From assembly GCA_937892925.1 (NCBI GenBank), contig CALBHX010000028.1:7921-71920 (forward strand): a stretch of DNA of 64,000 bases, written 5' to 3'. Numbering within the stretch: the stretch's first letter is position 1; each line of letters starts with the position of its first letter. A program made the position numbers and the translations under genes. The notes under the pieces were generated by a model, which made no database searches, was not told the origin of the DNA, and saw only the letters and a program-made list of their open reading frames with translations. The stretch comes from an uncultured Lentisphaeraceae bacterium (GTDB lineage Bacteria; Verrucomicrobiota; Kiritimatiellia; RFP12; DVOR01). This document shows, piece by piece, positions 47,015 to 55,575 of this stretch.

Positions 47015-49633
47015 ATGTTAAACTTCAAGCAACTGGATACCCCAAGCCTCATCAAGTGGGCCATTTTGGCCGTCTTGGTGGCGTTTTCCTGCTGGGTTAC
47101 CTTCCCCGTTAAAGAACATGTCCGCCTGGGGCTTGACCTCAAGGGCGGCACCAGCTTTACCGTTCAAATCGATGAGCCCCGGTTGATCGAAGATCTCAAA
47201 GCCGAAGGCTATGCCGCCGCAGGGCTCACCCCCGAAACCGCCACAGCCGAACAAACCGCCAACATCGAAGCGAAAGCCAAAGCTGATGCGCAGGTTCTCA
47301 TGGCCGATGCCGATGATCTGACGCTGGAGGTGCTCCGCAAACGCATTGACGCCTTGGGCACCAACGAGCCCATCATTGCCAAGGCTAACGGGCACCGTAT
47401 TCTCATCCAAATCCCTGGAGCCGATGCAGCGCAGGCCGCCGCCGCCGAGAAGTCCGTGAAAAGCGCGGCCTTCCTCACCTTTCGCCTGGTTCACAAAGAT
47501 AACGATCGTCTGGTGCGCGGCGTGCTCGATTCCACTCGCACCCCCGAAGGCTTCGAGCGCAGCACCTGCAGCGGGCGCGTCTGCTTCGTTCGTTCACAAG
47601 CCTACAATACGCTGTCGGAACAACCCGATTACGCCGTTAAACTGGGGCGTTTCGCAGCCCCTTCCGCGCTGTATGAATGTGTAATGGAAGAAATCGGCAA
47701 GGATCCCGCCGGGCGCGATGCTTACTTGCCCATGTTTCTCTCTCGCAGCCGCGAAGCGACCATCCCCGGCTCAACGGTGGCTTCCGCACGCCCCAGCAAG
47801 AACCCCACCACCGGTAAAGTCGTGGTGGATGTAGAGTTCAACTCTGAAGGCACCGCCGCGTTTGCCAAGCTTACCGGCCGTTATGTCGGCCGCCAGTTGG
47901 CAATCGTGCTCGACAACACCGTCCGTTCTGCACCCGTGCTCCGCTCGGAAATCTCCGACGGCCGCTGTGAGATCTCCGGGGGCTTCACGTGGCGCGAAGC
48001 GTCCAACCTTACCGGCGTACTTAACGCCGGTGCACTCAAAGCTCCTATCCGCGTGATCGAAACCCGTTCGGTTTCGCCGAGCCTGGGCAATGAAGCCATC
48101 AGCAAAGGCGCCCTTTCTGCCGCAATCGGCGTGCTCGCAGTCTTTATCTTCATGCTTTTCTACTACCTCTGCTGCGGTATCATTGCCGACATTGCCCTGC
48201 TGCTTAATATGATATTGTGGCCCGCCGGCATGATTGTGGCCTCCGGCATCATGAGCACGTTCGTCGTAGACGGAACCGGTAGCACCTCCCTTGGGCAGCT
48301 CCCCGTGCTCACGCTCCCGGGTATCGCAGGTCTTGTTCTTTCCGTCGGCATGGCCGTTGATGCAAACGTGCTGATCTTTGAGCGGATGCGTGAAGAATTC
48401 CGCTTGGGTAAAACGGCGAAAGGCGCCGTGGCGGCCGGTTATGACCGCGCATTCCTGGCAATCTTCGACTCCAACCTGACCACGCTGATCACCGGCGTCA
48501 TCCTCTTCATCTTCGGTTCCGGCCCCATCCGCGGTTTTGCCGTTACCCTCTGCGGCGGTATCATCATCTCCATGTTCACCGCCCTGGTGATCACCCGCCT
48601 GATCTTCAATCTGACGACAGGCGATACCACCAAGCCCTTCAAAATGCTCCAGTGGGTGCCCGAGAATATCAACTTCGATTTTCTCAAATGGGCCAAGCCC
48701 GTTTCCGCCATTGCCGCGTTGGTGATTATCGTTACCCTCGGCATCTTCTTTACCCGGGCATACCGTAATCCAGCCAGCGTTATGGCCGTAGACTTCACCG
48801 GCGGTGTGGCGCTTACCTACGAGGCCATCGATAAGAAGGACAACGCCACCATCCACGCCCTTGACACCGAGAAAGTGCGCCAGGTGGTTCACAGCACAGG
48901 CGTAACCGATGAAACCGTCCAGAGTTCCACCGGCGAAGGCGGCAAAGTTCAAACCCTCGTCAAAACCTCTACAGTGAACCTGACCGTTAACGGCGAAGAA
49001 ACCGACTCGGCCAAAGTCATCGAAAAGGCACTCGATGAAGCCTATCCAGAATACACCGTTCGCCTCGTGAGCAAAGATCTTGTCGGTTCGCAGATCGGTG
49101 CGGAGCTGAAAAAAGATGCCACCTGGGCAATCATCCTCTCGCTCATCTGCATCATTGCCTACGTCAGTTTCCGCTTCCAGTTTGGGTTTGCCCTCGGCGG
49201 TGTGGTGGCGCTTGCCCATGATGCCCTTATCACACTGGGCATCTACACCATCTGCGGCAATCAGGTAAGCTTGACCACGGTAGCCGCCTTGCTGACGATT
49301 GTAGGTTATTCGATCAACGATACAATCGTGGCCTTCGACCGGATTCGCGAGCTGATGCACCGCGATGCTACCACACCCTTCCCCGAGCTGGTACGCAAAG
49401 CATTGAATCAGACGCTTAGCCGGACGCTCCTGACCACACTTTCCACCTTGCTCCCCGTAGCAGCGCTTTACTTCTTCGGCGGAGCTGCCATGCACGACTT
49501 TGCCTTCGCACTCTTCGTAGGCATGGTGGCCGGCACGTACTCCACGCTCTTTATCGCCCCGCTCGTTACGCTTTGGTTCTATCGCGGCAAACGCCCGCAA
49601 GCAGCCGTAGAAGCCAAACACGAGCAGCCCTAA
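47015..49633 (+). CDS. secDF: Fused SecD-SecF protein-export subunit
   Basis: Proton-driven accessory of the Sec translocon, 872 residues with SecD and SecF in one chain. The SecD half has HVRLGLDLKGGTSF, the periplasmic P1 domain, and MAVDANVLIFERMREEFRLGK. The SecF half begins near residue 560 with VMAVDFTGGVALTYE and has VGYSINDTIVAFDRIRELMHRD and the final helices. Twelve membrane segments are expected. The fused form occurs in many PVC and Gram-positive bacteria. The gene is intact. Confidence 0.96.
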   Translation: MLNFKQLDTPSLIKWAILAVLVAFSCWVTFPVKEHVRLGLDLKGGTSFTVQIDEPRLIEDLKAEGYAAAGLTPETATAEQTANIEAKAKADAQVLMADADDLTLEVLRKRIDALGTNEPIIAKANGHRILIQIPGADAAQAAAAEKSVKSAAFLTFRLVHKDNDRLVRGVLDSTRTPEGFERSTCSGRVCFVRSQAYNTLSEQPDYAVKLGRFAAPSALYECVMEEIGKDPAGRDAYLPMFLSRSREATIPGSTVASARPSKNPTTGKVVVDVEFNSEGTAAFAKLTGRYVGRQLAIVLDNTVRSAPVLRSEISDGRCEISGGFTWREASNLTGVLNAGALKAPIRVIETRSVSPSLGNEAISKGALSAAIGVLAVFIFMLFYYLCCGIIADIALLLNMILWPAGMIVASGIMSTFVVDGTGSTSLGQLPVLTLPGIAGLVLSVGMAVDANVLIFERMREEFRLGKTAKGAVAAGYDRAFLAIFDSNLTTLITGVILFIFGSGPIRGFAVTLCGGIIISMFTALVITRLIFNLTTGDTTKPFKMLQWVPENINFDFLKWAKPVSAIAALVIIVTLGIFFTRAYRNPASVMAVDFTGGVALTYEAIDKKDNATIHALDTEKVRQVVHSTGVTDETVQSSTGEGGKVQTLVKTSTVNLTVNGEETDSAKVIEKALDEAYPEYTVRLVSKDLVGSQIGAELKKDATWAIILSLICIIAYVSFRFQFGFALGGVVALAHDALITLGIYTICGNQVSLTTVAALLTIVGYSINDTIVAFDRIRELMHRDATTPFPELVRKALNQTLSRTLLTTLSTLLPVAALYFFGGAAMHDFAFALFVGMVAGTYSTLFIAPLVTLWFYRGKRPQAAVEAKHEQP

Positions 49634-49655
49634 ACGGCTTGGAGCAAATCCGCTT

Positions 49656-49682
49656 GCATCCGGGCAGAATCCGCCTGGATGC
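49656..49682 (+). terminator. Possible terminator of yajC-secDF
   Basis: GCATCCGGG (49656-49664) can pair with CCTGGATGC (49674-49682), with one G-T wobble. There is no T-run and it lies only a few bases before tRNA-Ser, so it may equally let transcription through. Confidence 0.35.
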
Positions 49683-49687
49683 CCTCT

Positions 49688-49775
49688 GGAGAGGTGGCAG
49701 AGCGGTCGAATGCGGCGGTCTTGAAAACCGTTGAATCGCAAGATTCCGGGGGTTCGAATCCCTCCCTCTCCGCCA
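49688..49775 (+). tRNA. tRNA-Ser (anticodon UGA)
   Basis: Acceptor GGAGAGG pairs with CCTCTCC. The anticodon loop CTTGAAA holds TGA; the long variable arm and the T loop TTCGAAT are present; discriminator G is followed by an encoded CCA. It marks the boundary between the housekeeping genes and the accessory region to its right. Confidence 0.95.
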
Positions 49776-50089
49776 TCATTTTTGACACCTAGAAAGAGTC
49801 GGCTGCCCGGCTCTTTCTCATGTCTTGGAATTGCCCCATTGTTTGGGCGTTTTTGTTCCGTTAGCGCGGGAGCGGAATCGCTGTTGCTTTCGGGGGAGAA
49901 CAGCACGTATTCACGTTGAGGACGATATCGTAACTGGAATGGAGCCGTCGAGTCTGGGATACTGCAAGCTTGACATTGAAGTATTGAACGACATATGATG
50001 GAACGGGACGTGGCTCGGAGAATAACTCATTCGTGCGGATTATCAGAACATTCCGGCTGACGACATGGTTGCATTTCTTAGGATGACAT
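49776..50089. other. Intergenic region after tRNA-Ser
   Basis: A 12-bp near-perfect inverted repeat (AGAAAGAGTCGG at 49791-49802 with 49807-49818) probably terminates the tRNA. The rest holds no supported gene. I found no second copy of the tRNA 3' end that would mark an attachment site within the window. Confidence 0.5.
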
Positions 50090-51142
50090 GTGGTTAATGA
50101 TAACGTTCGAATAAAAACCGACTCAGGCGAGAGAGTAGACGCGTTGGCGCCTGTCATTGTTTCCGCTAGCCGCTCTACCGACATCCCGGCATTCTACGCC
50201 AGGTGGTTCTTTAACCGACTCAAACGCGGATACTGTGTCTGGTACAATCCCTTTAATCAAAAACCCTCATACGTTTCGTTTGCCAAATGCAAGGTCATTG
50301 TATTTTGGACAAAAAACCCTGCCCCGATCATACCTTTTCTCCCTGAACTTGATCGTCGAGGAATTCACTATTATTTCCAAGTCACACTTAACGATTATGT
50401 CCGTGAAGGGTTGGAGCCGAATGTTCCTTCGATTGAAGAACGGGTGGAGACCTTCAAGCGGCTTTCGGCGCTGATTGGGAAAGAGCGCGTGATTTGGCGC
50501 TTCGATCCTCTAATCCTGACCGAGACCCTCACGCCTAGAGAAATACTTAAGAAAATCTGGCGTGTAGGCAACCTCATCAAAGGAACTACTGAAAAATTGG
50601 TGTTCAGTTTTGTCGATATCTCCGCTTATAAGAAAGTCCAACATAACTTAGTCAGGGGAACGAAGGCTTTCAACTTCGGCAATGTGATGTCAGCAGAAAT
50701 GACAACAGATCAGCGAAGAGAAGTTGTCGAGGGGCTTGTTAAGATTCGGCAGTCATGGTCTCGTGAGGGGTGGCACGTAACAATGGCAACGTGTGGAGAG
50801 GCGTTCGATTACTCGGCATATGGCGTGGAGAGGAATTGCTGTATTGATGGGTCTCTGATGGAGCGCGTGTTTGGCGACGACAAGGGGCTTGTCTCCTTTC
50901 TAAAGACTGGAAAGATTGCAGAACCCGACTTGTTTGGAGCCTATCCTTCACTGCCTGTTGTCGGAAAGAATCTCAAGGATAAGGGACAGCGTAAGGCGTG
51001 TGGTTGTATGATAAGTAAAGATATTGGTCTGTATAACACATGCCGCCATTTCTGTATCTATTGCTATGCAAATACCAGCAGAACGTGCGTACTGAAGAAC
51101 GTTGCAAGACACCGTGACGAGAACGAAAGTATCATTTGGTAA
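50090..51142 (+). CDS. DUF1848-family protein
   Basis: A 350-residue protein of uncharacterised family. The N-terminal motif SASRSTDIPAFYARWFFNRL and KVIVFWTKNPAPII match DUF1848. The C-terminal cysteine cluster CRHFCIYCYAN has CX3CX2C spacing, suggesting a radical SAM-like iron-sulfur site placed at the end rather than the start. Additional cysteines (ACGCMIS) precede it. The start is GTG at 50090 with AGGA 7 bases upstream. It is the first gene after tRNA-Ser. Function unknown. Confidence 0.8.
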   Translation: MVNDNVRIKTDSGERVDALAPVIVSASRSTDIPAFYARWFFNRLKRGYCVWYNPFNQKPSYVSFAKCKVIVFWTKNPAPIIPFLPELDRRGIHYYFQVTLNDYVREGLEPNVPSIEERVETFKRLSALIGKERVIWRFDPLILTETLTPREILKKIWRVGNLIKGTTEKLVFSFVDISAYKKVQHNLVRGTKAFNFGNVMSAEMTTDQRREVVEGLVKIRQSWSREGWHVTMATCGEAFDYSAYGVERNCCIDGSLMERVFGDDKGLVSFLKTGKIAEPDLFGAYPSLPVVGKNLKDKGQRKACGCMISKDIGLYNTCRHFCIYCYANTSRTCVLKNVARHRDENESIIW

Positions 51143-51144
51143 AG

Positions 51145-51539
51145 GGGGCTGGGTGGCGTACTGCTTCCGGGCACGTTCGAGTCCACTGAAATCGTGCCGA
51201 TAGAGGGCGCCCCTATCGAAGTAGAACGTCGTGATCCGCTCGACCTTGCGTAGCCAGTCTAGATCCCGTCCATTCTCGACGATCTTCAGTGGAGCGCCGA
51301 AGCGGGGCTCTCAGCTCCTTGCAGATCTTCCACACGCGGCCTCCGCCCCTTGATCACATCTTGCAGAAGCTCGATGTGCTTAGCGAAGCGTTCCTCCATT
51401 CCGACGTACCGCTGCAGCCGACAATGGCGCGATCTGGCTTATCCTCCTTCAGGATCCGTTCGAGACGATGGCCGGAGCCGTTCTCGAGGGCGAAGAGGAA
51501 GTCAGTGCCAGGGCTCCACTTCTTGCTGCTCGACATCAT
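51145..51539 (-). pseudogene. Broken gene with two frameshifts, family unknown
   Basis: Three consecutive segments in different leftward frames join into one protein-like sequence. The first starts MMSSSKKWSPGTDFLFALEN at 51539. The second (about 51420-51310) contains MEERFAKHIELLQDVIKGRR. The third (about 51307-51150) contains LKIVENGRDLDWLRKVERIT and FYFDRGALYRHDF. Each is interrupted by stops just after the switch point. The reconstructed product would be about 130 residues, soluble and charged. It lies between DUF1848 and rtcR. Sequencing error is possible but would need two independent indels. Confidence 0.55.
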
Positions 51540-51568
51540 CTGCGTGCGGAGGCGGCGATGGCCGCCGC

Positions 51569-53203
51569 CTAGGCTCTGACAATTTCCTTGAATTTCAGGC
51601 CGAACCTGGCGAGGAACTTGGTCAGACGATCCGAGTCGTTAGCGTTTGCTTTGGCCTTTCGCGAGATGGCGAAGAGTCGTTTCGCAGCGTCCGCCGCCGT
51701 GTCGCAGCAGCGGCAGACGGCGATCACATGAGCGAGCATCGCAATGTCGGTGCTGTCGAAGCGGGAAAAGAAGTCCGATCCGAGGACCCGCGACAACTCG
51801 TCGAAGTTTGCGAATGGGATGACCGTTGCTTTCGGATCGCAGCGGATGGCTGGCCGTTGGGCTCTTCTGCTTCGGGCGATTTCGTCTTCGACAAGATCCT
51901 CGGTGATGCGTCCGCCATCGGAAAGCGTGGCCATACGGACGACCATTGCGTTCAGGTCGCGGAAGTTTCCCGGCCAGAGATTGTCGGGATCGAGCGCGAA
52001 GGCAAGAAAACGTTCGCGAGCCTCCTTATTGAATGTGATGTGTTTCCCGGACTTCGAAGTAAAATTGTCGAGTTCGTAGGTGAGGTTGGGCTCGATATCT
52101 TCGCGGCGTTCTGCGAGACCTGGGAGCTCAAAGCTCCAGAGGTTGATACGGACGAGCAGGTCTGCACGGAATTTCCTGTCGGCGACATCGATCGAGAGAT
52201 CACGGTTCGTTCCGCAGATGATCTGGAAGTCGCTGTGTTCGTCATCCGTTGCACCCAGTGGACGAAAGGTCTTCTCCTCAATGGCTTTAAGAAGCATGGC
52301 CTGAGCCTCGAGGGGGAGCTCCCCGATCTCGTCGAGAAAGAGGATGCCGCCATCAGCCTCCTTGAGATAGCCATCGTGGTTCGCCTCTGCGCCGGTGAAT
52401 GCGCCTTTTTTATAACCGAAGAGAGCCGCCTTTGCGAGTTCTCCGCCAAGCGTTGCACAGTTGACATCAACGAATCTGCCGCCGACTTGTCCGTTCTGTT
52501 TCTTCAGCTTGAAGATTTGGTTGGCAAGCTGGCTCTTGCCTACGCCGGTGGGCCCGGTCAGGAGGATAGGATCGGAGGAACGAGCCGAGACGCGTTCGAT
52601 GGTCTCGATAAGTTTGTTAAACGCCTTATTCCTCGTTTTAATGCCTCTTTTGAGGAACGAGAGGTCGTCCTGCCGTTCACCCTCGAAACGCTTGGCGAGC
52701 TTGTCGTAGCGAGAGAGGTCGAGGTCGATGATGCTGCAGGTGCCCTTGGAGTCGTTCGAGTGCCGGACGTGCCCCTCCTTGGGCGATGTCTGGATGAGCT
52801 TGCCGGGTAAATGCCGGGATTCGGCCAGGAGAAAGAGGCAGATCTGCTCAACATGTGAGCCGGTTGACATATGGATGTAGTACTGGGTTCGCTCCTCGTG
52901 AAAGCATGGGCTTTTGGCGTAGTCGTAGAACTTTGCGTAGACTTCCTCGAAATCCCACGGGTCTTTCAGGTCGATGACGTCGAAGACCACTTCCGTTCCC
53001 GGCGAGACAGCGTTGATGTCGCGTTTGATTCGTTCTGCGAGCGTCGAAAATTCCGCATTGAAGATGAGGTGCAGCTCATCGATCGAAAGCTCGTCTTGTT
53101 GAACGAGGCCGATGTTGGGACGCCAAGTACCCCAACGCCCCGGACCGTGACCGCCGCGAGCATCCTTCTGTGTACCGAGGACGGAGATGACTGTGGTTTT
53201 CAT
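51569..53203 (-). CDS. rtcR: RtcR, sigma-54 activator of RNA repair genes
   Basis: A 544-residue bacterial enhancer-binding protein. Residues 1-180 form the RtcR-specific CARF-like sensor (MKTTVISVLGTQKDARGG, YYIHMSTGSHVEQICLFLL), thought in the family to sense an RNA-derived ligand. The AAA+ domain has Walker A GPTGVGKS (217-224), the sigma-54 contact loop GAFTGA (267-272) and Walker B GGILFLDE (285-292). A C-terminal helical DNA-binding domain follows. It is divergent from the rtc operon. An extended -10 lies 8 bases before the ATG and no ribosome site is seen. Confidence 0.93.
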   Translation of the reverse strand: MKTTVISVLGTQKDARGGHGPGRWGTWRPNIGLVQQDELSIDELHLIFNAEFSTLAERIKRDINAVSPGTEVVFDVIDLKDPWDFEEVYAKFYDYAKSPCFHEERTQYYIHMSTGSHVEQICLFLLAESRHLPGKLIQTSPKEGHVRHSNDSKGTCSIIDLDLSRYDKLAKRFEGERQDDLSFLKRGIKTRNKAFNKLIETIERVSARSSDPILLTGPTGVGKSQLANQIFKLKKQNGQVGGRFVDVNCATLGGELAKAALFGYKKGAFTGAEANHDGYLKEADGGILFLDEIGELPLEAQAMLLKAIEEKTFRPLGATDDEHSDFQIICGTNRDLSIDVADRKFRADLLVRINLWSFELPGLAERREDIEPNLTYELDNFTSKSGKHITFNKEARERFLAFALDPDNLWPGNFRDLNAMVVRMATLSDGGRITEDLVEDEIARSRRAQRPAIRCDPKATVIPFANFDELSRVLGSDFFSRFDSTDIAMLAHVIAVCRCCDTAADAAKRLFAISRKAKANANDSDRLTKFLARFGLKFKEIVRA

Positions 53204-53211
53204 GGGAACGT

Positions 53212-53220
53212 ATCATACCA
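53212..53220 (-). promoter_or_regulatory. Extended -10 promoter of rtcR
   Basis: On the minus strand TGGTATGAT ends 8 bases before the rtcR ATG, giving a nearly leaderless transcript. The -35 region is A/T-rich without a clear hexamer. No other element was recognised between 53221 and 53344. Confidence 0.5.
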
Positions 53221-53344
53221 AAACTTCATTCATAAAATATCTGAGATGATATGAAATATCTAATTAGCATAACCGCTTTTTGACGATTCAAATCTACAGA
53301 AGGATTTTAAGACCGATCATAGCAATACGACATCATCTGCTATT

Positions 53345-53364
53345 TTCAGCATCGGGATGCTTGA
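53345..53364. promoter_or_regulatory. Inverted repeat 1, candidate RtcR binding site
   Basis: AGCATC-GG-GATGCT, flanked by TTC and TGAA, lies about 55-75 bases upstream of the sigma-54 -24 element, a usual place for an enhancer site. Confidence 0.5.
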
Positions 53365-53384
53365 ACCGAAATATTCTGCCGTGC

Positions 53385-53401
53385 CGACGCCTCTAGCGTC
53401 G
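53385..53401. promoter_or_regulatory. Inverted repeat 2, candidate RtcR binding site
   Basis: CGACGC-CTCTA-GCGTCG, a perfect 6-bp inverted repeat, lies 16 bases upstream of the -24 element. Its sequence differs from repeat 1, so at most one may be the RtcR site. Confidence 0.4.
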
Positions 53402-53417
53402 ATTATCTTTGTTGTTT

Positions 53418-53433
53418 TGGCACGTGTCTTGCA
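53418..53433 (+). promoter_or_regulatory. Sigma-54 promoter of the rtc operon
   Basis: TGGCAC-N5-TTGCA matches the -24/-12 consensus exactly, with GG and GC ten bases apart. It reads into the AAA+ ATPase gene about 108 bases downstream, and its presence beside rtcR fixes the regulatory link. Confidence 0.92.
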
Positions 53434-53540
53434 ATAAGTGGGCGTCATCGAAACCGCTCAATGGTCAAGCATCTCACTTTTTATGAGACCGCCGCTGGTT
53501 CGAATTCAGCCACCCAAGCCAATTGAAGGAGAAATTGAAG

Positions 53541-54647
53541 ATGAAGGTCATCAAGACCAACAACACGATTCATCTCTACCGGGATGACGTTGAGACGTAC
53601 GACCGAATCCCCGTCGGGACGTACACAATATGTTTCGCCAAGAATGTCGGATTCTATCTTACGACCAGGAACGACATGGCCGTGGAAGAGAAGGTATACG
53701 GCTGCCATCCCGAAAAAGCTCGAAAGGTTCTGGCCTCGTTCAGGGATTTCAGCCGGAGCCTTGGCGTGATCATGAGCGGAGCCAAGGGGATCGGGAAATC
53801 GATATCGGCCAAGCTGATCGCGAAAGAAGCGATTTTCGGCGGAATGCCGGTCATCGTCTGCGACCAGTACGTCCCCGGCATCGCATCGTTCATCGAATCC
53901 ATCGAGCAGGAGGTGATGATCCTGTTCGATGAATTCGACAAGGTCTTCGCGAAGACGGATGACGAGAACCCGCAGGCAAGCATGCTGAGCCTCTTCGACG
54001 GAACCGCTGTCGGGAAAAAGCTGTATGTGGTAACGTGCAACGCTCTGACCGGACTCAACGACTACCTCGTCAACCGCCCAGGACGATTCCACTACCACTT
54101 CCGATTCGACTATCCGGACGCGGACGGCATCCGCGAATATCTCCGCGACAAGGTGTCAGAAGAAGGCCGCGGACAAATCGAAGACGTCGTAAACTTCTCC
54201 GAGAAGGTCAACCTCAACTACGATTGCCTGCGGTCAATTGCGTTCGAGATCAATCATGGGGCCACGTTTGCAGAGGCGATCAGAGACCTCAACATCGTCA
54301 GCCTGGGCGAAGAGCGTTACACGCTCGTGCTGCGTATGACGAACGGGGCAACGTTTCAGGCGGCTCCCGTCTGCATCGACCTATTCGACAAGGGCGCGCG
54401 TGCACGCTTCTGGATGAAACGCTGCGGATCCGGCCGCGGATGCTATGCGGAGTTCTGCGTTGGGGACGTGCAGCTCGACGTGACGAACGGCAAACTCTCG
54501 GTCGTGAAGGAGTTCATCAGCGTTGACAACCCCTACGACGACAATGAGGACGACTGCGGGAACCGTCTGCGTTGGGAGCGGGAAATGCATCCCGAAAGCC
54601 TGACAATCTACCAGAACCGGGGAAAGTCGCTCCACTATATCCTGTAA
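53541..54647 (+). CDS. AAA+ ATPase of the RtcR-controlled operon
   Basis: A 368-residue soluble ATPase of unassigned family. The start at 53541 (MKVIKTNNTIHLYRDD) follows GAAGGAGA; an upstream TTG is less likely. The N-terminal 70 residues are a separate domain. Walker A is SGAKGIGKS (79-87), Walker B VMILFDEFDK (125-134), sensor-like VVTCNALTGLNDYLVNRPGRFHY (163-185) with a likely arginine finger in NRPGR. A C-terminal beta-rich domain of about 120 residues (MTNGATFQAAPVCIDLFDKG) has no recognised relative. First gene behind the sigma-54 promoter; probably a remodelling factor for RNA-protein substrates (inference). Confidence 0.8.
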   Translation: MKVIKTNNTIHLYRDDVETYDRIPVGTYTICFAKNVGFYLTTRNDMAVEEKVYGCHPEKARKVLASFRDFSRSLGVIMSGAKGIGKSISAKLIAKEAIFGGMPVIVCDQYVPGIASFIESIEQEVMILFDEFDKVFAKTDDENPQASMLSLFDGTAVGKKLYVVTCNALTGLNDYLVNRPGRFHYHFRFDYPDADGIREYLRDKVSEEGRGQIEDVVNFSEKVNLNYDCLRSIAFEINHGATFAEAIRDLNIVSLGEERYTLVLRMTNGATFQAAPVCIDLFDKGARARFWMKRCGSGRGCYAEFCVGDVQLDVTNGKLSVVKEFISVDNPYDDNEDDCGNRLRWEREMHPESLTIYQNRGKSLHYIL

Positions 54648-54660
54648 AGGATCGGCGTCG

Positions 54661-55572
54661 GTGCAACAAAAATGGAATGAGGACATGAAGAAGGATTTTG
54701 ACATACACCAAGGGCATGGCAATCACAACGGCTGTCTATGCGAGCCGGAAAAGGACGGGGCGTTCCTTTCCGAATGGATCCCAAGAAGCATCACGGAAAG
54801 CGAGGTGATCGGAGGGACGAAAGAGCCCATCGCGTGCAACTTCGGCGATAATCTGCCGAAGGAAATGCCGATGTTGTTCCTCGGCGATACGAAGGCTCCG
54901 CTTCGTCTCGGGCTCCTGCTCGCCGTCAAGGAAGCCGGGAAGCAGAACACACTGGTGTCGGTCTACCCGGAACACGATGGTGCGGAAGTACGTGTTAAGA
55001 TCACAGCGATCCACGAATGGGCGGCGGGCGTTGAAGCAACGCTTGAGGGCGAGGTTCTCGACGAGTCGGCGCGCGAAATCGCGTTCTTCGACACACGCTA
55101 CGCTTTGAACAAGGGCCGCTACAAAATCGGGAAGACATACGTCTTCCGGCTTTCGGCGTTTGCGTACAGCGCCGACGTCCTTCCGGAGGAGAACCGCGAG
55201 TTCCGCTTTGAGGGCGAGGACGCGGTCAAGCATCGCGAACGCTGTGGGCAGGAACAGGAATATGACGAAGCCGGGAAACCGAAGCCCGTGGTCTTCCGGA
55301 TTGAAAGCGCGGTGGCATTCCTACCGAAGTGGGGGCCGTATCCGGATGACGCCGAGTTCCAGTCCCCCGCGTTCGGGGACGTGAGCGAGTTCACAGCGTT
55401 CGGCACGGACTTCTACCGGATCCATGTCGCGATCGCCCGCGATGAAGAAGACGTCGTCATTCCGCTGATCGCGCGAAAGTCGCTCTTCTCGGTCGCGCCA
55501 AAGACGGACGATCCGGTGTACGGAATGCTGTGGCTCCAGGGATACTGTCCGGACGTGGAAAGCGCGGTGTAG
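54661..55572 (+). CDS. Unknown protein of the RtcR-controlled operon
   Basis: A 303-residue soluble protein I do not recognise. The first 30 residues are His/Cys-rich (DIHQGHGNHNGCLCEPEK), a possible metal site. The rest is mostly beta, with RVKITAIHEWAAGVEATLEG resembling an OB-like strand pattern, an Asp/Glu-rich linker (EENREFRFEGEDAVKHRE) and a C-terminal WLQGYC. The start is GTG 54661 with AAGGA upstream; ATG 54685 is an alternative. It lies 13 bases after the ATPase and 3 bases before rtcA, so all three are co-translated and probably act together. Confidence 0.75.
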   Translation: MQQKWNEDMKKDFDIHQGHGNHNGCLCEPEKDGAFLSEWIPRSITESEVIGGTKEPIACNFGDNLPKEMPMLFLGDTKAPLRLGLLLAVKEAGKQNTLVSVYPEHDGAEVRVKITAIHEWAAGVEATLEGEVLDESAREIAFFDTRYALNKGRYKIGKTYVFRLSAFAYSADVLPEENREFRFEGEDAVKHRERCGQEQEYDEAGKPKPVVFRIESAVAFLPKWGPYPDDAEFQSPAFGDVSEFTAFGTDFYRIHVAIARDEEDVVIPLIARKSLFSVAPKTDDPVYGMLWLQGYCPDVESAV

Positions 55573-55575
55573 AAC

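Noticed and set aside
47771..49906. A 711-codon leftward frame across secDF
   Set aside because: Antisense shadow of secDF; Gly/His-rich and without a known domain.
49776..50089. Attachment-site duplication of tRNA-Ser
   Set aside because: No second copy of the tRNA 3' end was found in the window, so an integrated element cannot be delimited.
51350..52810. A 486-codon rightward frame across rtcR
   Set aside because: Antisense of rtcR, whose own frame has all sigma-54 activator motifs.
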